Below are positions 1-8,296 of a DNA stretch of 64,000 nucleotides, one piece after another. The stretch is from Paenibacillus caseinilyticus (lineage in GTDB: Bacteria > Bacillota > Bacilli > Paenibacillales > NBRC-103111). The DNA lies in NCBI RefSeq assembly GCF_027533645.1, contig NZ_JAQAGY010000005.1, forward strand, positions 298,423-362,422, read 5' to 3'. How positions within the stretch are numbered: position 1 is the first letter of the stretch; every line of letters starts with the position of its first letter. Under the pieces are notes generated by a model, which saw only the letters and a list, made by a program, of their open reading frames with translations, ran no database searches and was not told where the DNA came from. The position numbers were made by a program, and so were the translations under genes.

Positions 1-568
1 GATAGAGCAGCGCGGTCAGAACCAGGATGAGCAGGTCCGCCAGCACGAGTTCGGCCGCGAAGAGCAGAGCGAACGGAATGCCCCGGGCGAAGAGGGAGAC
101 GAGCAGCGGCGCCGCGGCGGTGGCCGCCGTCATGAGGGACATGTAGATCATGACATGCACGGCGCGGGCCATATGCAGGGTAGCCCGGTTCACGGGCCGG
201 ACGGCCAGCAGGGTGCGGTCCCGGGTATCGAGCAGGACGGAAGAGAAGTCGGAGATGAATGTGGAGGTGAGCAGGAACAAGAGCAGGGAGAAGACGATGC
301 TCATTTGGACCATCCACGAGCTGCCGATGAAGAGGAACGGAACCATGACCAGCCCCATGAGCGCATAGAGTCCGAGCGACTTCAGGAAGTAGTTGTCCTC
401 ACCGCTGCCTTCCTTGCGGTTGGCATTCGTAAGGCTGCCCGGCACCCTGCGGCGGTCCATCGTCAGCTTGGCCTTCAGAATGAGACGCATGGCGGGATAG
501 TCGACGCCGAACCGTTCGAAGACGCTCTTCATTCGGTCCAGTAAGCGCAGAGTCATGAATTCATCCAT
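1..568 (-). CDS. ABC-2 type transporter permease (N-terminal part, cut by window edge)
   Basis: The reading frame starts at an ATG at 566-568 and runs open to the left edge of the window, giving about 189 residues. The N-terminal stretch is polar. It is followed by hydrophobic segments at roughly residues 70-85, 90-105, 135-150 and 160-185, which looks like a polytopic export permease of the ABC-2 kind. It begins 5 nt after the stop of the ABC ATPase gene, so the two genes should be co-transcribed and form one exporter. The substrate cannot be told. The C-terminal half lies outside the window. Confidence 0.75.
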   Translation of the reverse strand, partial: MDEFMTLRLLDRMKSVFERFGVDYPAMRLILKAKLTMDRRRVPGSLTNANRKEGSGEDNYFLKSLGLYALMGLVMVPFLFIGSSWMVQMSIVFSLLLFLLTSTFISDFSSVLLDTRDRTLLAVRPVNRATLHMARAVHVMIYMSLMTAATAAAPLLVSLFARGIPFALLFAAELVLADLLILVLTALLY

Positions 569-573
569 GTGCT

Positions 574-1356
574 TCACCCCTCCCGTACGAGCCCTGCGAA
601 CGCTTCGGCGATCCGCTTATGCTCATGGAACCCCGTCAGCTCGTTGAAGATCCCCTCGAGCGAGCGATCCTGCCCCAGCGCCTGCAGCTCCTCGAAAGAG
701 CCGTCCGCGGCAATCCGTCCGTCATGGAGCAGCACGATGCGGGAGCTGATCTTCTCGACCACATCCATGATGTGGGAGGAGTAGAAGATCGTCTTGCCCT
801 GCAGGGCAAGCTGGGCGAGCAGCTCCTTGACGATCATGACGCTGTTGGCGTCCAGACCGCTCAAGGGCTCGTCCAGGAAGAGAATATCCGGGTTGTGCAG
901 CAGGCTTGAGATCAGCAGCACCTTCTGCTTCATCCCCTTCGAGAAGGAAGCGATCCGGGCGTCATACACCTCGAGCACCCCGAGAAGCTCCATGAGCTGC
1001 GCCGCCTTGCGGTCGGCCCGGTCCGCATCCAGGCCGTACAGCTCGCCCGTGAAGGTGAGATATTCCCTGGCCGTCAGCGAATCGTAGAGATCCGCGAGCT
1101 CGGGAACATAGCCGATGCTCCGTTTGTACTCGGCGTTCCCGGCGGCAATCTCCGTGCCTAGCACGCGGACACGGCCTGTGAAGCCTTCGGTGAGCCCGAG
1201 CAGGATCTTGACGGTCGTGCTTTTGCCGGCGCCGTTCGGTCCGATGTACCCGATGACTTCCCCTTGGTGGACTTGCAGTGAGATGCCCTTCAGGACCTGA
1301 TGGCTGCCGTAGCTCATCCGCAAATCTTCTATAAGGATGACAGGATCGTGGTTCAT
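574..1356 (-). CDS. ABC transporter ATP-binding protein (export type)
   Basis: This 260-residue ATPase has Walker A GPNGAGKST at residues 39-47, the signature motif SFSKGMKQKVLL, Walker B ILFLDEP followed by LSGLD, and the switch histidine in YSSHIMD. The ATG at 1354-1356 is preferred over upstream starts because AAGGAGG lies 8 nt before it and the family normally starts close to the EDLRMSYG strand. The permease gene follows 5 nt downstream, so the pair is an ABC-2 exporter (drug, bacteriocin or lipid class; substrate unknown). It should power export from the cytoplasmic face of the membrane. Confidence 0.9.
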   Translation of the reverse strand: MNHDPVILIEDLRMSYGSHQVLKGISLQVHQGEVIGYIGPNGAGKSTTVKILLGLTEGFTGRVRVLGTEIAAGNAEYKRSIGYVPELADLYDSLTAREYLTFTGELYGLDADRADRKAAQLMELLGVLEVYDARIASFSKGMKQKVLLISSLLHNPDILFLDEPLSGLDANSVMIVKELLAQLALQGKTIFYSSHIMDVVEKISSRIVLLHDGRIAADGSFEELQALGQDRSLEGIFNELTGFHEHKRIAEAFAGLVREG

Positions 1357-1460
1357 AGGAGAGCCTCCTTCGATTGGAGATGGGTCATAGTAATGGTACC
1401 ATAAAAGAGTGGTATATGGAAAAAAGTGGATCAACAGGAAGGCGGGAGGGGGATGCAATC

Positions 1461-1490
1461 CAAACAAAAACCGCCCGGAACCCGGACGGT
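1461..1490 (-). terminator. Rho-independent terminator of the binding-protein gene
   Basis: On the minus strand an 8-bp GC-rich stem (CCGTCCGG with CCGGGCGG, one G-U pair) with a short loop is followed by TTTTTG. It lies just downstream of the siderophore-binding lipoprotein gene. Confidence 0.8.
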
Positions 1491-1516
1491 TTTGGAAGCG
1501 CGTATGGTGTGGCCGC

Positions 1517-2515
1517 TTAGAATTTGTCGGCGTATTTGGAAATATCGTCAAGCAGCAGATTCGCCGCTTTGATATTGCCGGAGAGGTTCCAGATGATTTC
1601 GTCGACCTTGAAGTACTTGTTGTTCTTGGCTACGTTCAGGTTCTTGAACAGCGGGTCGTTCAGCCATTCGTCCGCCTGCTTCGTGCCGCCCTTCTTCTCG
1701 TCGTAGTCGGCGTTGAAGTAGAACATAACGTCGCCGTCCATATCGGCCATCCGCTCTTTGGTGATGACCTCCATGAATGCGTCTTTGTCCTGTGCAGCCG
1801 GACGGAGGAAGCCAAGGTCCTTCAGGATAATGCCGGCGAACGTGTCCTTCTGGTAGATGCGGGTAGCGCCCGGCAGGAAGCGGACGATCGAGACTTTGGA
1901 CGAGATCTTGGAGCCGAGCTTCGCTTTCACAGCGGCTACATGTTTGTCGTAAGCGGCCATGGCTTTGTCGCCTTCGGCTTTCTTGCCCAGCGCTTCGGCA
2001 TAGAGGGCGAAGTTCTGCTTCCACTTGCCGGAGAGCTCGGTCGACAGAACGGTCGGCGCAATGCCCTTCAGCTGGGCATAGATCTTCTCGTGCCGTACTT
2101 TATTGCCGATGATGAGGTCGGGCTTCAAGCCTGCGATGAGCTCCAGGTTCGGCTGCGTTTCGTCGCCGAGCTCCTGGACGCCCTGCATGGCGTCTTTAAT
2201 ATGCGGGAACCACGTGTCGCCGAGGCCGGACTTCACGGCGCCGATCGGCTTGATTCCGAGTTCCAGAGCGGCTTCGGTGCTCTCGTTCGTCAGCACGACG
2301 ACGCGCTGCGGAATGCCCTTCAGCTCGGTTTCTTCCATGGCGTGCTTGATCTTGCGTACGCTGTCTGCGGCCGGAGCGGCAGCCGGGGCTGTCTTTGTCT
2401 CGCCCTTGTCGGCAGTGCCGGCAGTCGGTGCGGCGGTATTGCCGCAGCCCGCGGAGATGAGGGCCAGCGTCAAGCAGAGTGCGGCCGCAATCGGTTTGCT
2501 CTTACGGAAAAACAT
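1517..2515 (-). CDS. Iron-siderophore ABC transporter substrate-binding lipoprotein
   Basis: This 332-residue protein has a lipoprotein signal peptide with lipobox SAGC (Cys24), an Ala/Thr/Pro linker, and a FhuD/FepB-like periplasmic-binding fold, including the stretch RVVVLTNESTEAALELGIKPIG and the GLKPDLIIGNK motif. It should be anchored outside the membrane and capture an Fe(III)-siderophore. It diverges from the biosynthetic operon starting at 2913 and has its own promoter with a Fur box, so its likely ligand is the siderophore made next door; this is inferred from position. No permease or ATPase is adjacent. The ATG has a strong GGGGGAGG site. Confidence 0.88.
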   Translation of the reverse strand: MFFRKSKPIAAALCLTLALISAGCGNTAAPTAGTADKGETKTAPAAAPAADSVRKIKHAMEETELKGIPQRVVVLTNESTEAALELGIKPIGAVKSGLGDTWFPHIKDAMQGVQELGDETQPNLELIAGLKPDLIIGNKVRHEKIYAQLKGIAPTVLSTELSGKWKQNFALYAEALGKKAEGDKAMAAYDKHVAAVKAKLGSKISSKVSIVRFLPGATRIYQKDTFAGIILKDLGFLRPAAQDKDAFMEVITKERMADMDGDVMFYFNADYDEKKGGTKQADEWLNDPLFKNLNVAKNNKYFKVDEIIWNLSGNIKAANLLLDDISKYADKF

Positions 2516-2564
2516 GATTTGGTTCCTCCCCCGAATCTGTCGGATCTTCTACGTATTTTTATCC

Positions 2565-2617
2565 GGAATGATAATCATTCTCGTTTATATTAAAGAGGAC
2601 GATCCAAGTTTTGTCAA
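2565..2617 (-). promoter_or_regulatory. Sigma-A promoter with overlapping downstream Fur box (binding-protein gene)
   Basis: On the minus strand TTGACA (2612-2617) and TTTAAT (2589-2594) are separated by exactly 17 nt. A Fur-type palindrome, GAGAATGATTATCATTC, lies at 2566-2583 across the expected transcription start. Iron-replete Fur binding here would block initiation. Confidence 0.75.
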
Positions 2618-2823
2618 CCCATTTTTTGCAAATGCATGAGGAGGTGAAGGGTGGAGAGACGTGGAGGGCGGCATACAGGTCATCGGCAGGGAGTGGTGCA
2701 GGAGGGAAGAAGAACGGCGGGCCGCAGCATCCCCCGCTGTATGATGAAAACAACATATAGACCCCGCATTTTCACCTGCAGGTGGCCTCTTGAACGAAGC
2801 ATTAGTGTAGCAAAAAATAAGGC

Positions 2824-2852
2824 TTGTAATGAGAATGATAATCATTTACAAT
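2824..2852 (+). promoter_or_regulatory. Siderophore operon promoter with Fur box in the spacer
   Basis: TTGTAA (2824-2829) and TACAAT (2847-2852) are 17 nt apart. The spacer is almost entirely a Fur box, TGAGAATGATAATCATT, matching the GATAATGATAATCATTATC-type consensus closely. Fur would compete directly with RNA polymerase. The operon's first start codon is 61 nt further on. Confidence 0.82.
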
Positions 2853-2912
2853 TTGGTCGAATGATAGGGATGTTACAATTTCCCAATACATACGGTAAAG
2901 GGGAGACATGAT

Positions 2913-4277
2913 ATGAACCTGGGTAATGCCCATTACCTGGAACAGCAGCAGCGCCGGGAATCCAGCGCGAGGACGTACCCTAGAAAACTTCCCTTGGCGC
3001 TGACGCAAGCGCACGGGATTACAGTGAAAGACGCGGATGGCAAGACCTACTATGACTGCCTGGCGGGAGCGGGAACGCTCGCGCTTGGACATAACCACCC
3101 GGTGGTGGTGGAAGCAATGCAGGAAGTGCTGGCGAGCGGGCTGCCCCTGCATACGCTTGATCTGACAACACCGGTGAAGGAACAGTTCGTCGATGAACTC
3201 TTCGCTGCTCTTCCGCCGGAATTTGCCTCACGGGCCCGCATCCAGTTCTGCGGCCCGTCGGGAGCGGATGCGGTCGAAGCGGCCGTGAAGCTCGTGAAGA
3301 CGGCGACGGGACGGCGCACGATGATGTCGTTCCATGGCGGCTACCACGGGATGACGAGCGGGGCGCTCAGCCTCACGGGCAACCTCGGGCCGAAGCGCGA
3401 AGTGTCCGGGCTCATGCCGGATGTGCATTTCCTGCCGTACCCGTACGCCTACCGATGTCCGTTCGGAGAAGGCGGGGAAGACAGCCACCGGCTCAGCTCC
3501 CGTTATATCGAGCGGATGCTCGACGATCCCGAGAGCGGAATTCTGCCGCCGGCGGGGATCATCCTCGAAGCCGTGCAGGGGGAAGGCGGCGTGATTCCGG
3601 CACCCGAGCCTTGGCTGCGGGAGATCCGCCGGATTACCCGCGAGCGCGGCATTCCGATGATCGTCGACGAGGTGCAGGCGGGCGTCGGACGCACGGGCCG
3701 CATGTGGGCCTTCGAGCATGCCGGCATCGTGCCGGATGTGCTCATCATCTCGAAGGCGGTCGGCGGATCGCTGCCGCTGTCGGTCGTCGTCTATGACGAG
3801 TCGCTGGATACGTGGCAGCCGGGGGCGCATGCCGGCACCTTCCGTGGGAACCAGCTGGCGATGGCGGCCGGAAGCGCAGCCTTGAGATACATACGCGAAG
3901 CGGGTGTGGTCGAGCATGCCGCGAAGATGGGCGAGAAGCTCCTCGGCGCGCTGCGCGAGGTGCAGCGGGAGTCCGGCTGTGTCGGCGAAGTGCGGGGCAA
4001 GGGCCTCATGGTCGGCGCCGAGATCGTGAACAAGGCGGCCGGAGCGGATATGCTCGGCAGCTATCCGGCGTACCCGGAGCTCGCGAAGAGCATCCAGCGC
4101 GAGTGCCTGGAGCGGGGCCTCATCCTCGAGCTCGGCGGACGGCACGGCAGCGTGGTGCGGTTCCTGCCTCCGCTGATCATCACGGAGGAGCAGATCGAAG
4201 CCATTACGGGCATATTCGGGGAAGCGGTGGCCGCTGCGGAAGCTTCATGCGGCGTACTGCAGGAGGTCTGCGGATGA
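2913..4277 (+). CDS. rhbA: L-2,4-diaminobutyrate:2-oxoglutarate aminotransferase (RhbA-like)
   Basis: This 454-residue class-III PLP aminotransferase should convert aspartate semialdehyde and glutamate into L-2,4-diaminobutyrate. Visible marks are GAGTLALGHNHP near residue 53, SFHGGYHGMTSG (139-150), the cofactor aspartate in VDEVQAGVGRTG (Asp252) and the Schiff-base lysine in IISKAVGG (Lys281). The gene is the first of the siderophore operon and overlaps the decarboxylase gene by ATGA, the same AT/decarboxylase pair that opens the rhizobactin 1021 cluster. The family alone also includes ectoine and 4-aminobutyrate transaminases; the next gene decides the assignment. Confidence 0.9.
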   Translation: MNLGNAHYLEQQQRRESSARTYPRKLPLALTQAHGITVKDADGKTYYDCLAGAGTLALGHNHPVVVEAMQEVLASGLPLHTLDLTTPVKEQFVDELFAALPPEFASRARIQFCGPSGADAVEAAVKLVKTATGRRTMMSFHGGYHGMTSGALSLTGNLGPKREVSGLMPDVHFLPYPYAYRCPFGEGGEDSHRLSSRYIERMLDDPESGILPPAGIILEAVQGEGGVIPAPEPWLREIRRITRERGIPMIVDEVQAGVGRTGRMWAFEHAGIVPDVLIISKAVGGSLPLSVVVYDESLDTWQPGAHAGTFRGNQLAMAAGSAALRYIREAGVVEHAAKMGEKLLGALREVQRESGCVGEVRGKGLMVGAEIVNKAAGADMLGSYPAYPELAKSIQRECLERGLILELGGRHGSVVRFLPPLIITEEQIEAITGIFGEAVAAAEASCGVLQEVCG

Positions 4278-5863
4278 GCTCGGTCTATGACAGGCTGTTC
4301 CTGAACGGAAGCACGGACAGCCAGGAGGAATACCGCCAGGCGATGACCCGCGCGATGGATGTGCTTATCCGCGACTTTGCGTCGGCTCCCGGCCCTTACA
4401 GCGGAGCCGATCCGCAGAGTCTGCTCCGCGTATACCGCGAGTTCCCGGTGTGTCCGGAGGACGGGGCACCGCTCGATGCTTTGATAGAGCGCATCGGCAC
4501 TACGGTGGTGCGGCACTCTGCCGTGGTCACCGATCCCGCATGCATCGCGCATCTGCACTGCCCGCCGCTCTCTGTCTCCTTGGCCGCCGAAGCGCTGGTC
4601 TCGGGGACGAACCAGTCGATGGACTCCTGGGACCAGAGCATGTCGGGCACGCTGTTAGAGGAGCGGATCACCGCATGGCTGTGCGGGATCTTCGGGTACG
4701 ACCCCGGCAGCGACGGGGTGTTCACCAGCGGCGGCACGCAGTCCAACTTCATGGGGCTGCTGCTCGCCCGCAATCACTTCGCGAAGCGGCAGTGGGGCTG
4801 GGATATCCAGCGGCAGGGGCTGCCGCCGGAAGCTTCCCGCATGCGCATCCTCTGCTCGGAGGCGGCGCACTTCACGGTGAAGCAGTCCGCCGCCCTGCTG
4901 GGCCTCGGCGAGCAGGCGGTCGTGACGGTGCCGGTCGACTGCCGGCACCGGATGCGCCCGGATGCCGCCAGGGATACGCTTGCCGCCCTCACGGCTGAGG
5001 GGCTGCTGCCGTTCGCCCTCGTAGCGACGGCGGGCACGACGGACTTCGGCAGCATCGATCCGCTGCGCGAGCTGGCGGCCTTGGCCCGGACCTACGGGCT
5101 GTGGCTGCATGCCGACGCCGCCTACGGGGGCGGGCTCGTGCTCAGCGATACGCATGCCGTACGGCTGCGCGGGCTGGAGCTCGCGGATTCGATCACGGTC
5201 GATTTTCACAAAATGTTCTACCAGCCGATCTCCTGCGGGGCGTTCCTGCTTAAGGAGCGGCGGTATTTTGACTCTATCCGGCTCAACGCCGACTATCTCA
5301 ACCCGGAAGAGGACGAGGATCACGGGATCCCGAACCTCGTGACGAAGTCCGTGCAGACGACGCGCCGCTTCGACTCGCTGAAGCTGTATATGTCGCTGCA
5401 GTATCTCGGCCGCCGGACGTTCGGGGAGATGATCGACTCCACGGTGGAGACGGCCCGGGCCACGGCCCGGTTGATCCGCCAGGATCCCCAGCTCGAGCTG
5501 ATCGGGGAGCCGGAGATGAACGCGGTGGTGTTCCGTTATGTGCCCCCGGCCTCGCCGGGCGAGACGGAGGAAGAAGCGGGCCTGCGGTCGGACCGCCTCC
5601 ATACGGAGATCCGGGCGCAGCTGCTGGCCGAAGGCCGTGCGGTCGTGGCGCGGACCCGGGTCGGGGGAAGGGTATGCTTGAAGTTTACCCTGCTGAACCC
5701 AAGGACGACCCCGGTGCATACCGCGGGGATTCTCGAAGAAGTGAAGCGGATCGGCATCATGCTGGACCGTCCAGATACCGGAAGCCGGGCCGCTAGGAAG
5801 TATACGGAGAGCGTGAACATGGAACCATCCAATGGAACGAGTACGAAAGCGAGGGCTATGTGA
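4274..5863 (+). CDS. rhbB: L-2,4-diaminobutyrate decarboxylase (RhbB-like)
   Basis: This 529-residue group-II PLP decarboxylase should release 1,3-diaminopropane, the linker diamine of schizokinen-type siderophores, from diaminobutyrate. It shows FTSGGTQSNFMGL (150-162), the cofactor-binding HADAAYGGG (Asp281) and the PLP lysine in VDFHKMFYQP (Lys313). The ATG at 4274 overlaps the aminotransferase stop codon (ATGA), indicating translational coupling. The last 30 or so residues are polar and probably disordered. Diaminobutyrate or glutamate/tyrosine decarboxylase activity cannot be separated by motif alone; the fused context with the aminotransferase supports diaminobutyrate. Confidence 0.9.
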   Translation: MSSVYDRLFLNGSTDSQEEYRQAMTRAMDVLIRDFASAPGPYSGADPQSLLRVYREFPVCPEDGAPLDALIERIGTTVVRHSAVVTDPACIAHLHCPPLSVSLAAEALVSGTNQSMDSWDQSMSGTLLEERITAWLCGIFGYDPGSDGVFTSGGTQSNFMGLLLARNHFAKRQWGWDIQRQGLPPEASRMRILCSEAAHFTVKQSAALLGLGEQAVVTVPVDCRHRMRPDAARDTLAALTAEGLLPFALVATAGTTDFGSIDPLRELAALARTYGLWLHADAAYGGGLVLSDTHAVRLRGLELADSITVDFHKMFYQPISCGAFLLKERRYFDSIRLNADYLNPEEDEDHGIPNLVTKSVQTTRRFDSLKLYMSLQYLGRRTFGEMIDSTVETARATARLIRQDPQLELIGEPEMNAVVFRYVPPASPGETEEEAGLRSDRLHTEIRAQLLAEGRAVVARTRVGGRVCLKFTLLNPRTTPVHTAGILEEVKRIGIMLDRPDTGSRAARKYTESVNMEPSNGTSTKARAM

Positions 5864-7728
5864 TGAACAAGGGGAATCGTCCGGAAATTGGAGCTGCGGC
5901 AGACCGCATGGCGCTGCAGAGCCTGCTCAACTGTTATCTGCGCGAGACGGAGTCGGGCGTCTGGGAGACGGCGGAGGCGATAGCGCTGCGAGGCGAAGGC
6001 GTGGAAGAGATGGAGAGTCAGACCGGGCTCTACCTCAGCATCCCGCTGGATCGGCAGGGCATCATCCTGCGCTGCGGCGTACGTTACACATCGCCGACGG
6101 GGCGCCATCTGTTCCAGTTTCCTATATACTACCGCACGGGCGGAGATGCATCCTGGATTCAGGGAGACTATCTGACGATCACCGTGCTGCTGATCAAAGA
6201 ACTGGGCCTGTCCCAAGGCCATGTGTCGGAGCCCGATGAGCTGGTACTGCGCGTCATCCAGAGCACGCGTCTCATGCAGGAATTCGTAGAGGGCCGCGAG
6301 GGTGACGCGGAGGCGCTGTACGGTACGGACTTCACGTTCCTGGACGCGGAGCAGTCGCTCTTGTACGGGCACCTGATCCATCCGACGCCGAAGAGCCGCC
6401 AAGGCGTGCCTGACGGGGAGCAGGCACGGTATTCGCCGGAGCTGCGGGGATCGTTCCCGCTGCATTATTTCCGTGCCCACCGCAGCCTTGTGGCGCAGGA
6501 TTCCGTGCTGGAGCGCTCGGCTGAAGAGCTGCTGCTGGAAGAGCTGCGGAGCGACCCGCTGGTCGACCCGGCCTGGCTCGCGGAGCAGACCGCAGGCGGA
6601 GAGCATGTGCTGATCCCGGTCCATCCGCTGCAGGGGCAGGAGCTGCTCCGCCGTCCGGGCGTGCGTGCCTGGATTGCCGCCGGGCTGCTCGAGGATCTCG
6701 GGGAGATCGGCAGCGAGTACTATGCGACGTCTTCGCTGCGCACGGTGTACCGTCCGGACTCCCGCTTCATGCTGAAGTTCTCGATTCCGGTGAAGATCAC
6801 GAACTCGCTGCGCGTAAACCTGTTCAAGGAGCTGGAGCGCGGCGTCGAAGTGCAGCGGCTGATGGGCACGGGCGTAGGCCGGGTGCGCGAGGAATACCCG
6901 CCGTTCGATATCGTGGGCGACCCGGCTTACCTTACGCTGCGCATGGAGGGCCAGGAAGAATCCGGCTTCGAGCTCGTGCTGCGCGACAATCCGTTCCGCG
7001 GGGAAGCGGCACAGGGCGCGACGCTGGTGGCCGGTCTCGTGCAGGATCCGCTGCCGGGTGAAGCGTCCCGCCTCTCGAACGTAATCCGCGAACTGGCGGA
7101 GAGAGAGGGACGGACGACCGAAGAGGTCAGCCGGGATTGGTTCCGCCTCTATCTCGGGATGTCGCTGAAGCCGATGGTCTGGCTGTACATGACGCACGGC
7201 ATCGCGCTCGAAGCGCACCAGCAGAACAGCGTCGTGGTACTGCAGGGCGGCTACCCGCACAAGTTCTATTACCGGGACAACCAGGGCTATTACTTCTGTT
7301 CCTCGACCAAAGAGCTGCTGGAGCGGGAGCTGCCGGGCATCGGGGCGAAGAGCCAGACGGTATGCAGCGACGAGGTGGCGGATGAGCGATTCCGGTACTA
7401 TCTCATTTTCAACCACATGTTCGGCCTTATCAACGGCTTCGGTACCGCGGGACTGGCCGATGAGCGCATGCTGCTCGCCGAGCTGCGTGCGGCACTCGCC
7501 TCCTTCGTCCCGATGAACCGCGAACCGTCCGTGTTCCTCCAGACGCTGCTGCATAGCGAGAAGCTGCCGTGCAAGGCGAACCTGCTTACGCGCCTGTTCG
7601 ATATGGACGAACTCGTCGGCTCGCTCGAAGCGCAGTCCGTCTATGTGGAGATCGACAACCCGCTCGTGAAGGAGGTTGGCGAGCTTGACCGCCAAGGCAC
7701 CGCAGAGCAGCTCCTCGTACCCGGCTGA
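5863..7728 (+). CDS. NIS siderophore synthetase, IucA/IucC family (first)
   Basis: This protein of about 621 residues belongs to the NRPS-independent siderophore synthetases, which adenylate a citrate carboxylate and amidate it with an amine. Family marks are GHLIHPTPKSRQG near residue 170, the IPVHPLQGQE strand, the ATP-site stretch MLKFSIPVKITNSLR, and the C-terminal FhuF-like HGIALEAHQQN near residue 445. By position it matches rhbC/asbA. The ATG at 5863 overlaps the preceding TGA by one base; a GTG directly before it (5860) is an alternative. With two synthetases in the operon, one should make the first amide on free citrate and the other the second. Which does which is not decidable from sequence alone. 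Confidence 0.92.
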   Translation: MNKGNRPEIGAAADRMALQSLLNCYLRETESGVWETAEAIALRGEGVEEMESQTGLYLSIPLDRQGIILRCGVRYTSPTGRHLFQFPIYYRTGGDASWIQGDYLTITVLLIKELGLSQGHVSEPDELVLRVIQSTRLMQEFVEGREGDAEALYGTDFTFLDAEQSLLYGHLIHPTPKSRQGVPDGEQARYSPELRGSFPLHYFRAHRSLVAQDSVLERSAEELLLEELRSDPLVDPAWLAEQTAGGEHVLIPVHPLQGQELLRRPGVRAWIAAGLLEDLGEIGSEYYATSSLRTVYRPDSRFMLKFSIPVKITNSLRVNLFKELERGVEVQRLMGTGVGRVREEYPPFDIVGDPAYLTLRMEGQEESGFELVLRDNPFRGEAAQGATLVAGLVQDPLPGEASRLSNVIRELAEREGRTTEEVSRDWFRLYLGMSLKPMVWLYMTHGIALEAHQQNSVVVLQGGYPHKFYYRDNQGYYFCSSTKELLERELPGIGAKSQTVCSDEVADERFRYYLIFNHMFGLINGFGTAGLADERMLLAELRAALASFVPMNREPSVFLQTLLHSEKLPCKANLLTRLFDMDELVGSLEAQSVYVEIDNPLVKEVGELDRQGTAEQLLVPG

Positions 7729-8296
7729 TCCGGCCGCGGTCTACGAGACCGTGCATCCGGCGATCGGCAGACGGATTTCGTTCCGTCCGGTATCGCTAGA
7801 AGAGGACTTCGAACGGCTGCTGGATTGGCAGCACCAGCCTCACGTGATTCCGTTCTGGAATCTGAACATCTCCCGTGAAGCGTACCGGGCCCATCTCGAG
7901 GCATTCCTCGCGGATACCCACCAGACCCTCTATATCGGGGAGCTGGACGGGGTGCCGATGAGCTACTGGGAAGCTTACTGGTGCGACCGGGATATCGTCG
8001 GGAAGTACTACGACGCGCAGCCGGGGGATCAGGGGATTCATCTGCTGATCGGTCCTCCGGAGTATCTCGGCAAGGGCTACGCGCTGCCGCTGCTGCAGGC
8101 AATGGCCGCTTTTCAATTCGAGCGGGGCGAGACGGACCGCATCATCGCCGAGCCGGATGCGCGCAACAGCAAGATGATTCATGTGTTTGAACAATGCGGA
8201 TTTGCGTTCGAGAAGCATGTCGACCTGCCGGACAAAACGGGGGCTCTCATGTTCTGCGAACGGAGCCGCTTCGATCGGAGCTGGGAACATGGGTAA
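7685..8296 (+). CDS. rhbD: Siderophore N-acetyltransferase, GNAT (RhbD/IucB-like)
   Basis: This 203-residue GNAT protein is of the IucB/RhbD type that acetylates an N-hydroxy-diamine to the hydroxamate. The family-typical strand FERLLDWQHQPHVIPFWNL, the substrate-side SYWEAYWCDRD and the acetyl-CoA region IGPPEYLGKGYALPLLQ are visible. The TTG at 7685 is chosen because AAGGAGG (7669-7675) is spaced 9 nt from it; an in-frame TTG at 7676 directly abuts the ribosome site and is less likely. It overlaps the synthetase gene by 44 nt. Expected substrate: N-hydroxy-1,3-diaminopropane. An acyl group other than acetyl is possible. Confidence 0.88.
   Translation: MTAKAPQSSSSYPADPAAVYETVHPAIGRRISFRPVSLEEDFERLLDWQHQPHVIPFWNLNISREAYRAHLEAFLADTHQTLYIGELDGVPMSYWEAYWCDRDIVGKYYDAQPGDQGIHLLIGPPEYLGKGYALPLLQAMAAFQFERGETDRIIAEPDARNSKMIHVFEQCGFAFEKHVDLPDKTGALMFCERSRFDRSWEHG

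Noticed and set aside
5536..7695. A 719-codon open frame on the minus strand opposite the first NIS synthetase
   Set aside because: It is antisense to a gene with clear family motifs and arises from GC-rich codon use; it shows no ribosome site or recognisable domain. The same applies to long minus frames at 53188-55221, 48168-49895 and 42755-44107.
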